A stretch of DNA of 64,000 nucleotides from Amylibacter sp. (GTDB taxonomy: Bacteria > Pseudomonadota > Alphaproteobacteria > Rhodobacterales > Rhodobacteraceae), in the NCBI GenBank assembly GCA_021775355.1, contig JAJFHZ010000034.1, positions 62,001-126,000 on the forward strand, written 5' to 3'. Every line of letters starts with the position of its first letter. Within the stretch, counting starts at the first letter, position 1. The notes beneath the pieces are model-generated. The model did no database searches and was not told the origin of the DNA. It worked only from the letters and a program-made list of their open reading frames with translations. This document shows positions 36,566 to 45,233 of this stretch, piece by piece. Position numbers and translations under genes: made by a program.

Positions 36566-37603
36566 ATGATAGTGAGTAAAGTCAGTACCAGTAAAGTTTT
36601 AAAACTTTCAGTACATAAGAAAAAATCCAACAAGACTGTCTTGATTACAGGGGGCGCCGGCTTTCTGGGATCTCAATTATGTGAAAGAAAGCTCAAAAAA
36701 GGCTATAATGTAATTTGCCTGGACAGCCTTTTGTCTGGGCGTATGTCTAACATTGCTGAATTCCTCGGGAATAAAAGCTTCAAGTTTGTCAAACATGATG
36801 TGATTGAGCCTTATAGTTTCGATGGGCCTGTTGATGAAATTTACAATATGGCTTGTGCAGCTTCGCCGCCTAAATATCAAAAATACCCAATTCACACATT
36901 AAAAACAAATGTCATGGGCGCGATGAACGCCTTGGAATTGGCACGTAAAAAGGGTGCACGTATTTTTCAGGCTTCTACATCTGAAATTTATGGTGATCCA
37001 TTGATCAGCCCGCAATCCGAAGATTACAACGGTAACGTTAATACGCATGGGCCCCGTTCTTGTTATGATGAAGGTAAACGTGCGGCAGAAACCCTATTCC
37101 ATGATTATCACAATGCTTATGGCGTTGATATTAGGGTCGCGCGTATTTTCAATACTTACGGCCCGAATATGGATCCCGAAGACGGGCGCGTTGTTTCAAA
37201 TTTTATCGTACAAGCGCTACAAAATAATGACATCACAATCTACGGGAATGGCAATCAAACCAGATCCTTTTGTTATGTTGATGATTTATTAAACGGTATT
37301 GAGGCATTGATGGCTTTATCCGAAGCTAACCCATCACCAGTGAACATAGGCAACCCTGTTGAGTTTACAATGCGCGAACTTGCCCAAAAGGTGTTAATTG
37401 AGACCGGTTCAAGATCGAAGATCATTCATATGGATCTGCCCGTGGATGATCCAAAACAACGTAAACCAGATATCTCATTAGCAAAAAGCTTGTTGGGTTG
37501 GTCGCCAGAAGTCTCTTTGCAGCAAGGTTTGAAAAAAACCATTCCGTATTTTGCTTCTGAAATTAGCAATCAGTTGCAAAAAGATGCATTAACACTGCCA
37601 TGA
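36566..37603 (+). CDS. UDP-glucuronate decarboxylase (UDP-xylose synthase)
   Basis: 345-residue extended SDR. NAD motif [14 protein letters not shown], family motif [20 protein letters not shown], the serine of STSEIYGDP and the catalytic pair in [10 protein letters not shown] (YxxxK). The EGKR sequence and [12 protein letters not shown] are typical of UXS enzymes and not of dTDP-glucose dehydratase. Supplies UDP-xylose for polysaccharide assembly. The ATG at 36566 has GGAGG seven bases ahead; in-frame starts at 36539/36542 lack one. Confidence 0.87.
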   Translation: MIVSKVSTSKVLKLSVHKKKSNKTVLITGGAGFLGSQLCERKLKKGYNVICLDSLLSGRMSNIAEFLGNKSFKFVKHDVIEPYSFDGPVDEIYNMACAASPPKYQKYPIHTLKTNVMGAMNALELARKKGARIFQASTSEIYGDPLISPQSEDYNGNVNTHGPRSCYDEGKRAAETLFHDYHNAYGVDIRVARIFNTYGPNMDPEDGRVVSNFIVQALQNNDITIYGNGNQTRSFCYVDDLLNGIEALMALSEANPSPVNIGNPVEFTMRELAQKVLIETGSRSKIIHMDLPVDDPKQRKPDISLAKSLLGWSPEVSLQQGLKKTIPYFASEISNQLQKDALTLP

Positions 37604-37604
37604 T

Positions 37605-37781
37605 TATGGGGCTTCAATACTTGTTACGGGCGGTGCTGGATTTATTGGTAACCACACCTGTAAGACTATTGCTAACGCAGGGTTCAAGCCAATGTGCATT
37701 GGTTCCGGTCTCAGGGGGGCAATTGCCGCGCGTAGGGCTGAAAGTGAATATGCGCTCTCAATCGAGTACACCTTTAAATGA
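37605..37781 (+). pseudogene. galE (UDP-glucose 4-epimerase) N-terminal fragment
   Basis: Directly behind the decarboxylase stop, a frame reads GASILVTGGAGFIGNHTCKT then IANAGFKPMCIGSGLRG, which is the NAD-binding start of GalE (usual ILVTGGAGYIGSHTC...). It runs to a stop at 37781 without the epimerase body. Leftover of a second nucleotide-sugar gene in the island. Confidence 0.7.
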
Positions 37782-37816
37782 AATAATGAAAACTATTTAA
37801 ATAATAGGAGACCAAT

Positions 37817-38722
37817 ATGACCGAAGTTAATTTAGCTAAATCTGCTCGCCGTTTGGCAATGGGCTTAACAATCACGGGGTTTGTATTGTTGGGACAAACT
37901 TCCTTTGCGACACCACCGGGAAGCACCCCTTTTGGTGTTTATGATCCGGGTGGTGAATTTATAGATGACAGCCAAGTTCAGATCGAGCATCTGTTCTTAC
38001 CATGGGAAGATGTAGCGTTGGATAGCCTTTACGACGCGGATGAATATGCATCAGATCGTGGCCGATCGCTGTTGGTCACTATCGAGCCCTGGACATGGAC
38101 AAGGGATGCCCGCAATACACCTGAATTTCTTATCAATGGTATCCAAACGGGCGCTTATGATAAAAATATGCGGTCTATTTGCACTATATTGAATGATCTT
38201 AAGAGCCCAATTACCGTTCGGTGGGCGCAGGAGATGGAAGAGAAAAAAGGGCAGTTTATCTGGTCTAATTGGGAACCGACTGTCTACATTAATGCATATA
38301 AAAGAGTAATTGATGTTTGTCGTAGTGAAGCGCCGGATATAAAAGTGATGTGGTCGCCATTGGGAAATGCGGACGCAGAGAATTATTACCCAGGTGATGA
38401 CTACGTTGACACCATTGGTTTGTCTGTTTTTGGACTTCAAGCTTATGATGAATTTACTACGGGAAAAGAGCAAAGCTTTCAGGATATCTTTGGCCAAAGA
38501 TATGCGAACGTGGAAAAGTTTTGTAAACCAATTATTGTAGCAGAGCTTGGGTTTGTAGGGGACGCAAGCTACGTTCAGAATTGGCAAAATTCTGTCGGCC
38601 AAAACTATGCTGAATATCAATACCTAAAGGGCATTGTTTATTTTAATCAGAAAGAGGTTCATCCTTGGCCTGGAAATTTTGGTAAACCTGACTGGCGCAT
38701 CTCTAAGCGTGTCGTCGAATAA
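37817..38722 (+). CDS. secreted GH26-like glycoside hydrolase
   Basis: 301 residues with a signal peptide (about 1-32, ending TSFA). The mature part resembles beta-mannanase-like GH26 enzymes: acid/base candidate in VRWAQEMEEKKG, and a nucleophile glutamate in PIIVAELGFVGD, with an aromatic WSPLGNADAENYYPGDDYVD loop between. In an exopolysaccharide locus such enzymes trim or release polymer in the periplasm. Substrate not determinable. GGAGA is present before the ATG. Confidence 0.72.
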   Translation: MTEVNLAKSARRLAMGLTITGFVLLGQTSFATPPGSTPFGVYDPGGEFIDDSQVQIEHLFLPWEDVALDSLYDADEYASDRGRSLLVTIEPWTWTRDARNTPEFLINGIQTGAYDKNMRSICTILNDLKSPITVRWAQEMEEKKGQFIWSNWEPTVYINAYKRVIDVCRSEAPDIKVMWSPLGNADAENYYPGDDYVDTIGLSVFGLQAYDEFTTGKEQSFQDIFGQRYANVEKFCKPIIVAELGFVGDASYVQNWQNSVGQNYAEYQYLKGIVYFNQKEVHPWPGNFGKPDWRISKRVVE

Positions 38723-38848
38723 AACCAAAGTATGTGTCCATGATATTTTAATTTAGCTTCGTATTAAGGATCGTGAATCAAAAATTTGCGATTTACGCGA
38801 ATTGTAATTCAGAAGCTGTTTGTTAAGTACGACCCTGAATTTGAGTTT

Positions 38849-38886
38849 TTTCACCATTAAGCACTTGATTGTGCTTAATGGTGAAA
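38849..38886. terminator. long perfect stem-loop after the glycosidase gene
   Basis: 16-bp perfect inverted repeat (TTTCACCATTAAGCAC and its complement) with a 6-nt TTGATT loop. No T tract on the plus side beyond the stem. Candidate terminator or processing site in the 347-bp gap 38723-39069, which otherwise shows nothing coding. Confidence 0.55.
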
Positions 38887-39069
38887 GATGTATTGTTTCA
38901 AAAATATTGCATAAATGAAGGTTATTTTACCCAATTTTTTGTTTAATTAGATTTGTGTGCGCAGATTCGCGCGCAAATTGTGATCTGTCACAAAAAAGTC
39001 CAAGTTACTTATTAAGTATGATAAGCACAAAAGTAACAAAAAAATGGTTACAAGAGGCAAGGGCAAAAA

Positions 39070-39327
39070 ATGTACATAAACAAGAAGAATATCCAGCAAC
39101 AGCTGGTACGAACTAATCATAAAATAACCAATAGTGTAAAAGTATCGGTTATGTTGGCAATTTTAGTCGCAGCACCGGCATTTTCAAACCCGCAGTCAAA
39201 AGCAGAAACCACAAGGCTTAGATCTCAAAATATTTTGGTCGTCAGCAATAACTTTAACCAACAGTTTGGAGAAACTTCCTATACATGTTCTCCAGCAGGG
39301 TTTGGAAAAAAATCTAGGTGTTACTAA
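39070..39327 (+). CDS. small exported protein of unknown function
   Basis: 85 residues. A hydrophobic segment VSVMLAILVAAPAFS (about 26-40) looks like a signal peptide after a longish basic lead. The mature end YTCSPAGFGKKSRCY carries two cysteines that may form a loop. Small secreted proteins of this kind occur near Roseobacter exopolysaccharide genes, but no family name can be given. It has its own terminator (39365-39390). Confidence 0.55.
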   Translation: MYINKKNIQQQLVRTNHKITNSVKVSVMLAILVAAPAFSNPQSKAETTRLRSQNILVVSNNFNQQFGETSYTCSPAGFGKKSRCY

Positions 39328-39364
39328 AAAGTAAGTTGGTTGGATGTTTGGGATTTTATTGCGT

Positions 39365-39390
39365 AAGATCGCCCTAACTAGGGCGATCTT
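39365..39390. terminator. bidirectional terminator
   Basis: Perfect 11-bp stem AAGATCGCCCT / AGGGCGATCTT with an AACT loop. A/T rich on both sides, so it can serve the small exported gene on the plus strand and the Wza-like gene ending at 39444 on the minus strand. Confidence 0.75.
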
Positions 39391-39443
39391 TGAGATATAT
39401 TTAAGTGTTTGAGTTCAGCGAAATGTACCGTTAAAATAGCTAG

Positions 39444-40562
39444 CTACTCTACTGCACCTGATCTGGTCGCGATACCGAATATCGACCCCAGAATTCCAAA
39501 GATCGTGTTCACTGAAGTAAGTGGCGACTCGGTGACCAATACGGTGTCACTTGAATTGATTGCAAAGCGTCCAGCGCTGAACAGCCCATCGGACGATGTC
39601 AGATCAATCACGAAAACCGAACGTGAATTGCTTGGGCCAGATCCGTTGCTTCGAATGGCATTAGTCGAATATTCACGTAATACCAATATACCTTTCGGGT
39701 CGGCGCGATTGTCACTGATGCCACCGACCAATGACATAGCATCAAGGGCAGAAATATTGTCATTTTCAAAATAGACTAATTGTTCTTTTGAAACAGCCCC
39801 CAGAGATCTGAAAAAACGTTCATCATTTTCCACTATAACCTTGTCGCCGCCTTTTAGAATGCTGTCTAGGGCAGGGTTCTTATAGATCCGTTCAAGTGAA
39901 GATGTGTATGTGCGTCCTGCCCTGATAATCCGGACATGTGGGTTGCGCAGGCTGGGTGAAGCGCCGCCGCCCTGACTGATCAGATTAAGAACGGTGAAAT
40001 GTGGTTCTACAATTGGGTAGTTTCCTGGGTTGGCAACACCTCCGACAAGGCTGACGGAACGTTTCATACCCGCTATGGTAGACAGTTGAACCTGTGCCGA
40101 AGGAATAATCGCTTCCATCTTGCTTTGAACTTTACGGCGGGCGGCTTCTTCGCTGAGCCCTGTAATTTTAATCTGTTCCACATAGGGGACAAAGATTGTT
40201 CCCTCTGGTGATACGGAAACGTTATTGATCTCGATAGCATTTTGTTCCGAAGAGGTCAGTAGTGAGTTTTCTTCACTTTCCCAAATGACAAGATTGACGA
40301 TATCGCCTGATTCAATCGTCGATACTTCGCCAACGTGTTTATGATCCAACCAACGACCTGATCCCAACGCGCCGGTTTTGGGCCAGCTCGAGACAATCGG
40401 CAAAAAGGATTTAGTGACTTGGTAGACTGCAAGTTCTGTATTGGGGGTTTTGGATTTCTTAAGAATTTCGTATTGCAATGCTGCACCGCGCGGTAGGCTG
40501 CACGCTGTGAATGTGAACAAAATTATAAAAACACTGAGCAGTGACAGTAGCTGCCTTGGCAT
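39444..40562 (-). CDS. polysaccharide export outer-membrane lipoprotein (Wza/ExoF-like)
   Basis: 372 residues. Lipobox at FTACSLPRG (Cys near 21). The poly_export domain follows (GDIVNLVIWES, ISPEGT-like VSPEGTIFVPYVEQIKITGLSEEAA) with SLBB segments (SLVGGVANPGNYPI and VSLVGGISDNRADPKG). Ends with a hydrophobic stretch TIFGILGSIFGIA, which suits the C-terminal membrane helix of Wza. Forms the outer-membrane exit for exopolysaccharide. No Wzc-type kinase or Wzx/Wzy gene is in the window. Confidence 0.85.
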   Translation of the reverse strand: MPRQLLSLLSVFIILFTFTACSLPRGAALQYEILKKSKTPNTELAVYQVTKSFLPIVSSWPKTGALGSGRWLDHKHVGEVSTIESGDIVNLVIWESEENSLLTSSEQNAIEINNVSVSPEGTIFVPYVEQIKITGLSEEAARRKVQSKMEAIIPSAQVQLSTIAGMKRSVSLVGGVANPGNYPIVEPHFTVLNLISQGGGASPSLRNPHVRIIRAGRTYTSSLERIYKNPALDSILKGGDKVIVENDERFFRSLGAVSKEQLVYFENDNISALDAMSLVGGISDNRADPKGILVLREYSTNAIRSNGSGPSNSRSVFVIDLTSSDGLFSAGRFAINSSDTVLVTESPLTSVNTIFGILGSIFGIATRSGAVE

Positions 40563-40644
40563 GCGATATTTCCCCTAGTATGATTTTGAAACCTGAAAGT
40601 TTCATATGCGAGCACGGCACACAATATTGAGTAATTAGTGGAGG

Positions 40645-41331
40645 TCAACCATTTCTATAACGGTTTAACAGGCCAAACAGACGTTTCCCTACACGGGGAA
40701 AAACATAAGCGAAGGTTTGCAGGTAAATTCGGCCTTCAAGGGAGAAATTTTGATTCCGAACATACTCCAAATCCCATTTCAGTTTAAGCCGCACACCCAC
40801 ATCGCAATCAGTGTATCCATAGCGGATTTGCGCCAATCCTGAAACTCCCGGGCGTACGGTTTGACGTAATGAGTAACTTTGAATGTTTTGTGCGTAATTT
40901 TTGAAAAATTCGAGCTGTTCAGGGCGTGGCCCGATTAAGCTCATATTTCCCATCAAAACATTTATGATCTGGGGAAGCTCATCTATATGGATATCACGCA
41001 TGAATTTACCTAATGGTGTGATACGGGAACATTCTTCGGTTGCAAACTTTGCATCATCACATCCACCTTGCATTGTTCGAAGCTTGTAAATACGAAAAAT
41101 GATACCGTTTTTTCCAACGCGTTCTTGTGTGTAAAATAGTTTCCCTGAGTTTAAAAATGGGTTCAAAATAAACGCTATTATACAAACAGCAACAACAATA
41201 GGTAATATCATCAATGAGGTGACGATATCAAGCGAACGTTTGAAACACAAAAAAGCTTTAGAGGGTTGCGTTGCTTCCCCGTAAAATTGGGTATCATTTA
41301 AAAATTTGTCAACGGCGGTATCACGTGGCAC
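40645..41331 (-). CDS. polyprenyl-phosphate sugar transferase (ExoY/WcaJ C-terminal type)
   Basis: 228-residue initiating sugar-1-phosphate transferase. One membrane helix (about 35-55), then FYTQERVGKNGIIFRIYKLRTMQ, DELPQIINVLMGNMSLIGPRPE and VRPGVSGLAQIRYGYTD, all diagnostic for the bacterial sugar transferase family. Loads the first sugar onto undecaprenyl phosphate. Lacks the four N-terminal helices of full-length WcaJ, as in ExoY. Confidence 0.88.
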   Translation of the reverse strand: MPRDTAVDKFLNDTQFYGEATQPSKAFLCFKRSLDIVTSLMILPIVVAVCIIAFILNPFLNSGKLFYTQERVGKNGIIFRIYKLRTMQGGCDDAKFATEECSRITPLGKFMRDIHIDELPQIINVLMGNMSLIGPRPEQLEFFKNYAQNIQSYSLRQTVRPGVSGLAQIRYGYTDCDVGVRLKLKWDLEYVRNQNFSLEGRIYLQTFAYVFPRVGKRLFGLLNRYRNG

Positions 41332-41622
41332 CTTAATTTCCTTTCACTCATAACGCTTGCTCAAAATGAGGGCCTAAATCTTAAATTACGAACTTTCGTG
41401 ATTTGATGGCGTTGAAACTAGCAGATGAGCAAAAATATCAGCTTGTTTGTGGATAAGCTAGTGTTTCCTGTCGTTTAATTGGATATTGGAGTGAATCAGT
41501 TGTCAATTTGCATAAAGTTTAAGCCTTATATGTAAAATAACAATCCTATTTGCTTTGATGGCATTGATATTTATTGGGGATACAAATATCTGCTTCGTTA
41601 TGGATGTAAAAAAATGATCAAG

Positions 41623-42267
41623 TTATTCTCGGCCCCATACTTTAGTCGCGATAAGTGCTGCTTCGACTCGGTTTTTCACGCCCAATTTTTTCATGATTGA
41701 TGTCATATAGTGTTTTACGGTTCTTTCTTGTAGATGCAACTTTTCGGAAACCTCCTTGTTGCTTAATCCCTTTGAAATGTAGCGCAAAACGGTTTCTTCG
41801 CGAGATGTCAATTTGCTGAATTGTTGGTTCTCCAGCGCAAAACCTTTTGTCTGATGTGTTGCTGATAAAACATTTACGGCTAAAGCAGGCGAAATATACG
41901 GATTTCCTTCAACAACTTGGGTAAGGGCTGTGCGTAAATGAGCAGCAGAAGTGCCTTTAAGAACATACCCCAAAGCCCCTTCCTGTAGGGCCGTGGTGAC
42001 GTCATGATCGTCCTCAGATACGGTTAGCATTGCAATATAGGGCGCATTTTCCAGCTTCTTAATTTCACGCACTGCATAAAGCCCGCCATCTGGCATCGAG
42101 ATATCTAGTAAGGCCAAATCTGGTTTATGTTTATCCACAAGGTCAATTGCTTCTTGGGCAGTTCCCCCTGAACCTACAACTTTGAACTCTCCGGTTTCTT
42201 CAAGACTACGGATTAGGCCTTCCCTGAAAATGGGATGATCATCTGCCAATACAACTTTATACGTCAT
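41623..42267 (-). CDS. NarL/FixJ-type response regulator
   Basis: 214 residues. REC domain with DDHP acid pair, phospho-acceptor Asp in DLALLDISMPDGG (about 55) and K in GYVLKGTSAAH; C-terminal LuxR helix-turn-helix LTSREETVLRYISKGLSNKEVSEKLHLQERTVKHY. Follows its kinase by 5 bp. Position next to exopolysaccharide genes suggests control of surface polymer or attachment (inference). Confidence 0.88.
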   Translation of the reverse strand: MTYKVVLADDHPIFREGLIRSLEETGEFKVVGSGGTAQEAIDLVDKHKPDLALLDISMPDGGLYAVREIKKLENAPYIAMLTVSEDDHDVTTALQEGALGYVLKGTSAAHLRTALTQVVEGNPYISPALAVNVLSATHQTKGFALENQQFSKLTSREETVLRYISKGLSNKEVSEKLHLQERTVKHYMTSIMKKLGVKNRVEAALIATKVWGRE

Positions 42268-42272
42268 AGATA

Positions 42273-43670
42273 CTAACCTTTCTGAAAGGGTAATGTGAGC
42301 GTCAGTCTCGTTCCCGTGCCATTTGAGTTCTGAATATCGACATTGCCAGCAATACTTTCCGCCCGATCTTTTAGTCCGATAAGGCCTTGCCCTCCATCCT
42401 CTCTTAACGTGAGAGCCTCCTTTACATTAAATCCCGGACCGTTATCAGAAATGGTAACTACAAAACTGTCATTTACAATTTGGTAATTTACTTTAGCTTC
42501 CGAAGAAGGCGCGTGTTTCAAAGCATTCGATAAGCCTTCTTGAATGAAACGGTATACACACAATTTAGCTGAGTATCCTAGCCCGCAATGTTTCTGTTTG
42601 AGTATCTTTTTGGGTATATTAGTAGACTGATGGTTGTGTTTATTATGATCGCTGATCGCTCTTTTGATGATGGAAAAAACATCAAGATTGTCCAGATCCG
42701 GCACTGCCAAACCGCGCGATATGGTGCGTATTTCAGTCAAAGCCGTGTTTAATGCATGTTTTATATCCTCCGCATCCGCCGTTCCTTCCTTAGATTTTGG
42801 AAGGACCGTTTCCAGACGTAGGGCCGCAAGTGAGATATACTGGGCAGGGCCATCATGTAACTCGGAGCCAATTTGTCTTAACGCTCGATCAGATTGGGCC
42901 GTTGCACGGCTGGATGCATCGATTACGCGTTGTTTTAGGAATTCGTTTTGTTTAGCAATTATTTGGCTTGATTTAAGTTGCTTTACCAGCATTTTTTTTT
43001 GTTGTTGGATTGTGCTATCGCCAGCATGAACTATTTTAAACAATAATATGCCACTGATTGAAAAAGAGAGACCGACAACCATCCAGCTGGACCATCTTGC
43101 CCGTACAAGCGCAACCTCAAGTTCATCTGCACGTTCATAAAATTCTACAACAGCTATAATTTGGCCCGTCCAAAACTCTGTTATTGGGCTGTACACTTCC
43201 AAAAGTGGAAACCCAAGTGAGGCCTCGTGTTGATTTTCCTCCCCAGTTAAGCTTTCGAAAGACGCTGAAATATTCCCTTCCCAAGCGTTAATCAGGTTTT
43301 CAGAAGGCGTGAAAGTTTTGCCCTCTATGTCTTCGTTAGATGCATAAATAACTTGGCCATTTTTCTTCCAAATCTTCACGGATACAACACGTTCACCCAC
43401 AGAGGTTCCGTTGAAGATTTTTGAAAGTTCCATACGTACATCATCGGTAAGCTTGTCTGAAGAAGCTAACTCCTGACTAAGGGGGGCGATGAAACTTTCC
43501 ATATACAGTGCAACAGTCGCAGCTGAATTATGTACCACAGCATCTTCAATTCGTTTGGATACCCAGCTTCCTATAAAGAGCATGGCCAATAACATCACTA
43601 TACCCCCGGCAAAAAGGTATTTTTTGGATAGAGATAGATCTTCCCACAATAGTTTGTATTGAGTCTTCAT
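42273..43670 (-). CDS. NarX/DegS-type sensor histidine kinase
   Basis: About 465 residues. Two membrane helices (about 22-40 and 205-222) enclose a 160-residue periplasmic sensor, followed by a coiled coil, a HisKA_3 box IGSELHDGPAQYISLAALR and an ATPase domain with LSNALKHAPSS and ISDNGPGFN, and GLIGLKDRAES. ATG 43670 has AGAAGG just before it; the frame is open to 43694. Partner of the downstream LuxR-type regulator. Confidence 0.85.
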   Translation of the reverse strand: MKTQYKLLWEDLSLSKKYLFAGGIVMLLAMLFIGSWVSKRIEDAVVHNSAATVALYMESFIAPLSQELASSDKLTDDVRMELSKIFNGTSVGERVVSVKIWKKNGQVIYASNEDIEGKTFTPSENLINAWEGNISASFESLTGEENQHEASLGFPLLEVYSPITEFWTGQIIAVVEFYERADELEVALVRARWSSWMVVGLSFSISGILLFKIVHAGDSTIQQQKKMLVKQLKSSQIIAKQNEFLKQRVIDASSRATAQSDRALRQIGSELHDGPAQYISLAALRLETVLPKSKEGTADAEDIKHALNTALTEIRTISRGLAVPDLDNLDVFSIIKRAISDHNKHNHQSTNIPKKILKQKHCGLGYSAKLCVYRFIQEGLSNALKHAPSSEAKVNYQIVNDSFVVTISDNGPGFNVKEALTLREDGGQGLIGLKDRAESIAGNVDIQNSNGTGTRLTLTLPFQKG

Positions 43671-43852
43671 AACCTTCTTTAACCTTATCAACATGTAATC
43701 TTGGTAGTCTTAGTGTTTACTTGTATACTATTGCATCCAGTTTTACGAATGAACGCCTTTATCGTTTCCTTTTTCCTTTCACGCACTTATCGGCAAGCGC
43801 TTAACATATTTCGCCCTTTCTCGTGTAAATGAAATAACTTGGTTTTTCTATA

Positions 43853-43879
43853 TGTCCGTCGTCAGATAAATTGGGACAC
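43853..43879 (-). repeat. IS-end-like 27-bp element, copy 2
   Basis: Minus strand starts GTGTCCC and ends CTGACGACGGACA, the inverted counterpart of 34840-34866. It lies downstream of a transposase fragment (43995-44095), where a right-hand IS terminus is expected. Confidence 0.6.
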
Positions 43880-43994
43880 TTGAGCTTGCAATTTAACGGA
43901 GGCTCTGGTTCTGTTTGCTGCTTTGATTATGCCACTTTTCTAAAGTGTTGCAAGCATCGTTGATCATTGACTGACAGATGAATGCGTAGCAATC

Positions 43995-44095
43995 ATCGAG
44001 AAGTTGATGGTTTTCCGTTTGATCTTTTCCCTTTCTCTGATGATGTTCTTACCGCGCCCGAAGTAGACGTCTGAATAGCCCCGAACTATGTTTGA
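43995..44095 (-). pseudogene. IS3-type transposase C-terminal fragment
   Basis: The minus strand reads GYSDVYFGRGKNIIREREKI then KRKTIN, matching the DVYFGR...IL.RRE.IKRKTI ending of one group of IS3-family OrfB proteins. The frame is lost after KTIN. With the element 43853-43879 it marks the decayed right end of an insertion sequence. The rest of 43695-44110 shows no gene. Confidence 0.65.
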
Positions 44096-44110
44096 GAAAA
44101 TTTATTTAAA

Positions 44111-44860
44111 CTACCCAGATGTGGATGAATGTGAACCAGCCTGTGCGAAAAGGGCAAGCTTTACGCCTTTGCCTTCAAGGTGGAGAAGTACGGCGTATAG
44201 CATTATCAAGATACCTAACATTTCCAAGGCTTCCTCGGCCGTTGCCACTATTAGATATGACGTATTCATATAGCTTTCGTCAGCCATGTAAGCGCCAACA
44301 ACTTCTAGACCCAAACCGCCGGATATGAATACGACACCAGCTATGATAAAAAGCACTCTCGTACGGGTCGGCAGTGAAAGGATCCACCGTAAATAGACGA
44401 TGGCAATAACAAGGACAATTATAATTCCTGGAATAATCCACGCGAAATGGGCACTGTTTGTACCCGGTATAACATAGTCTATCATTCCGGCTCGCCAAAG
44501 CCCATGCATATCCGTGGCCTCATCGAGCGACATATAAGTAAAAATTGCACATAATCCCCACCATGCGGTGGAAGATTCAAATCGCGTATGCTCAGTGTAG
44601 GCCGCTATTGCAAGAACAACGGCCACCATGAATATCTGCACCACCGAGAACCAAGTCGGGATATTGGACTCTTTACTGAGATCAAACAGATAACCGTGGT
44701 AGTTGATTGGCGACGTCAGAATGCCGCAAGCCTGCGTTTTCCAACAGATTTGGACACCTGAGTGAGTAATAATTAGAAGAAAAATTATTGCAGCCAAACC
44801 GCAGAAAATACGAAAAGGTGGAATACTCATGACAGTATAGTTGTTACCTGATCGCATCAT
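44111..44860 (-). CDS. multi-pass membrane protein of unknown function
   Basis: About 249 residues with six or seven hydrophobic segments. A conserved-looking polar motif in the membrane, TYMSLDEATDMHGLWR, and a second acidic patch VATAEEALEMLGIL suggest a buried metal or proton site. The start at 44860 (ATGATG) has AGGGG four bases ahead; a longer frame begins at 44878. Family name unknown to me. It stands alone between the IS relic and HpsN. Confidence 0.65.
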   Translation of the reverse strand: MMRSGNNYTVMSIPPFRIFCGLAAIIFLLIITHSGVQICWKTQACGILTSPINYHGYLFDLSKESNIPTWFSVVQIFMVAVVLAIAAYTEHTRFESSTAWWGLCAIFTYMSLDEATDMHGLWRAGMIDYVIPGTNSAHFAWIIPGIIIVLVIAIVYLRWILSLPTRTRVLFIIAGVVFISGGLGLEVVGAYMADESYMNTSYLIVATAEEALEMLGILIMLYAVLLHLEGKGVKLALFAQAGSHSSTSG

Positions 44861-45110
44861 TGTTCCCCTAGATTGCATCTTATATTTTAGAGTTCTTTAT
44901 GAATAATAACACCATATTAGGCTAAGACGAATATAAAGCTCGGCAATGCGTGATTAATTTCAAGATAAAAGAACTATGCCACCAACAAATTCCCTTATTT
45001 TCATAATAATACTCCAGTTTTAGAGCAAATAGAAAATCTGTAGTGTTTTCTTCTGACCTCACTGAAAGACATATTCATCGCCATTTAGTCGATAAACACG
45101 GGGTATTGCC

Positions 45111-45233
45111 CTATTTAATGGGTTCAAGTTGCAGAATTACGCGGTCTTTTAGCTTCATAACGGGTGTGATCCCGCCGATGGTATCTTAGACACAAGCGAC
45201 TTTGCCGTTGATGTAAAAGGTCTGCCGTTTACA
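45111..45233 (-). other. coding-like remnant after hpsN
   Basis: Directly after the HpsN stop, in the same frame, the minus strand reads KRQTFYINGKVACV, then a TAA, then DTIGGITPVMKLKDRVILQL and EPIK, ending TAG at 45111. Composition looks coding, but there is no start and one internal stop. The remaining gap up to 44861 shows no gene. Confidence 0.35.
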
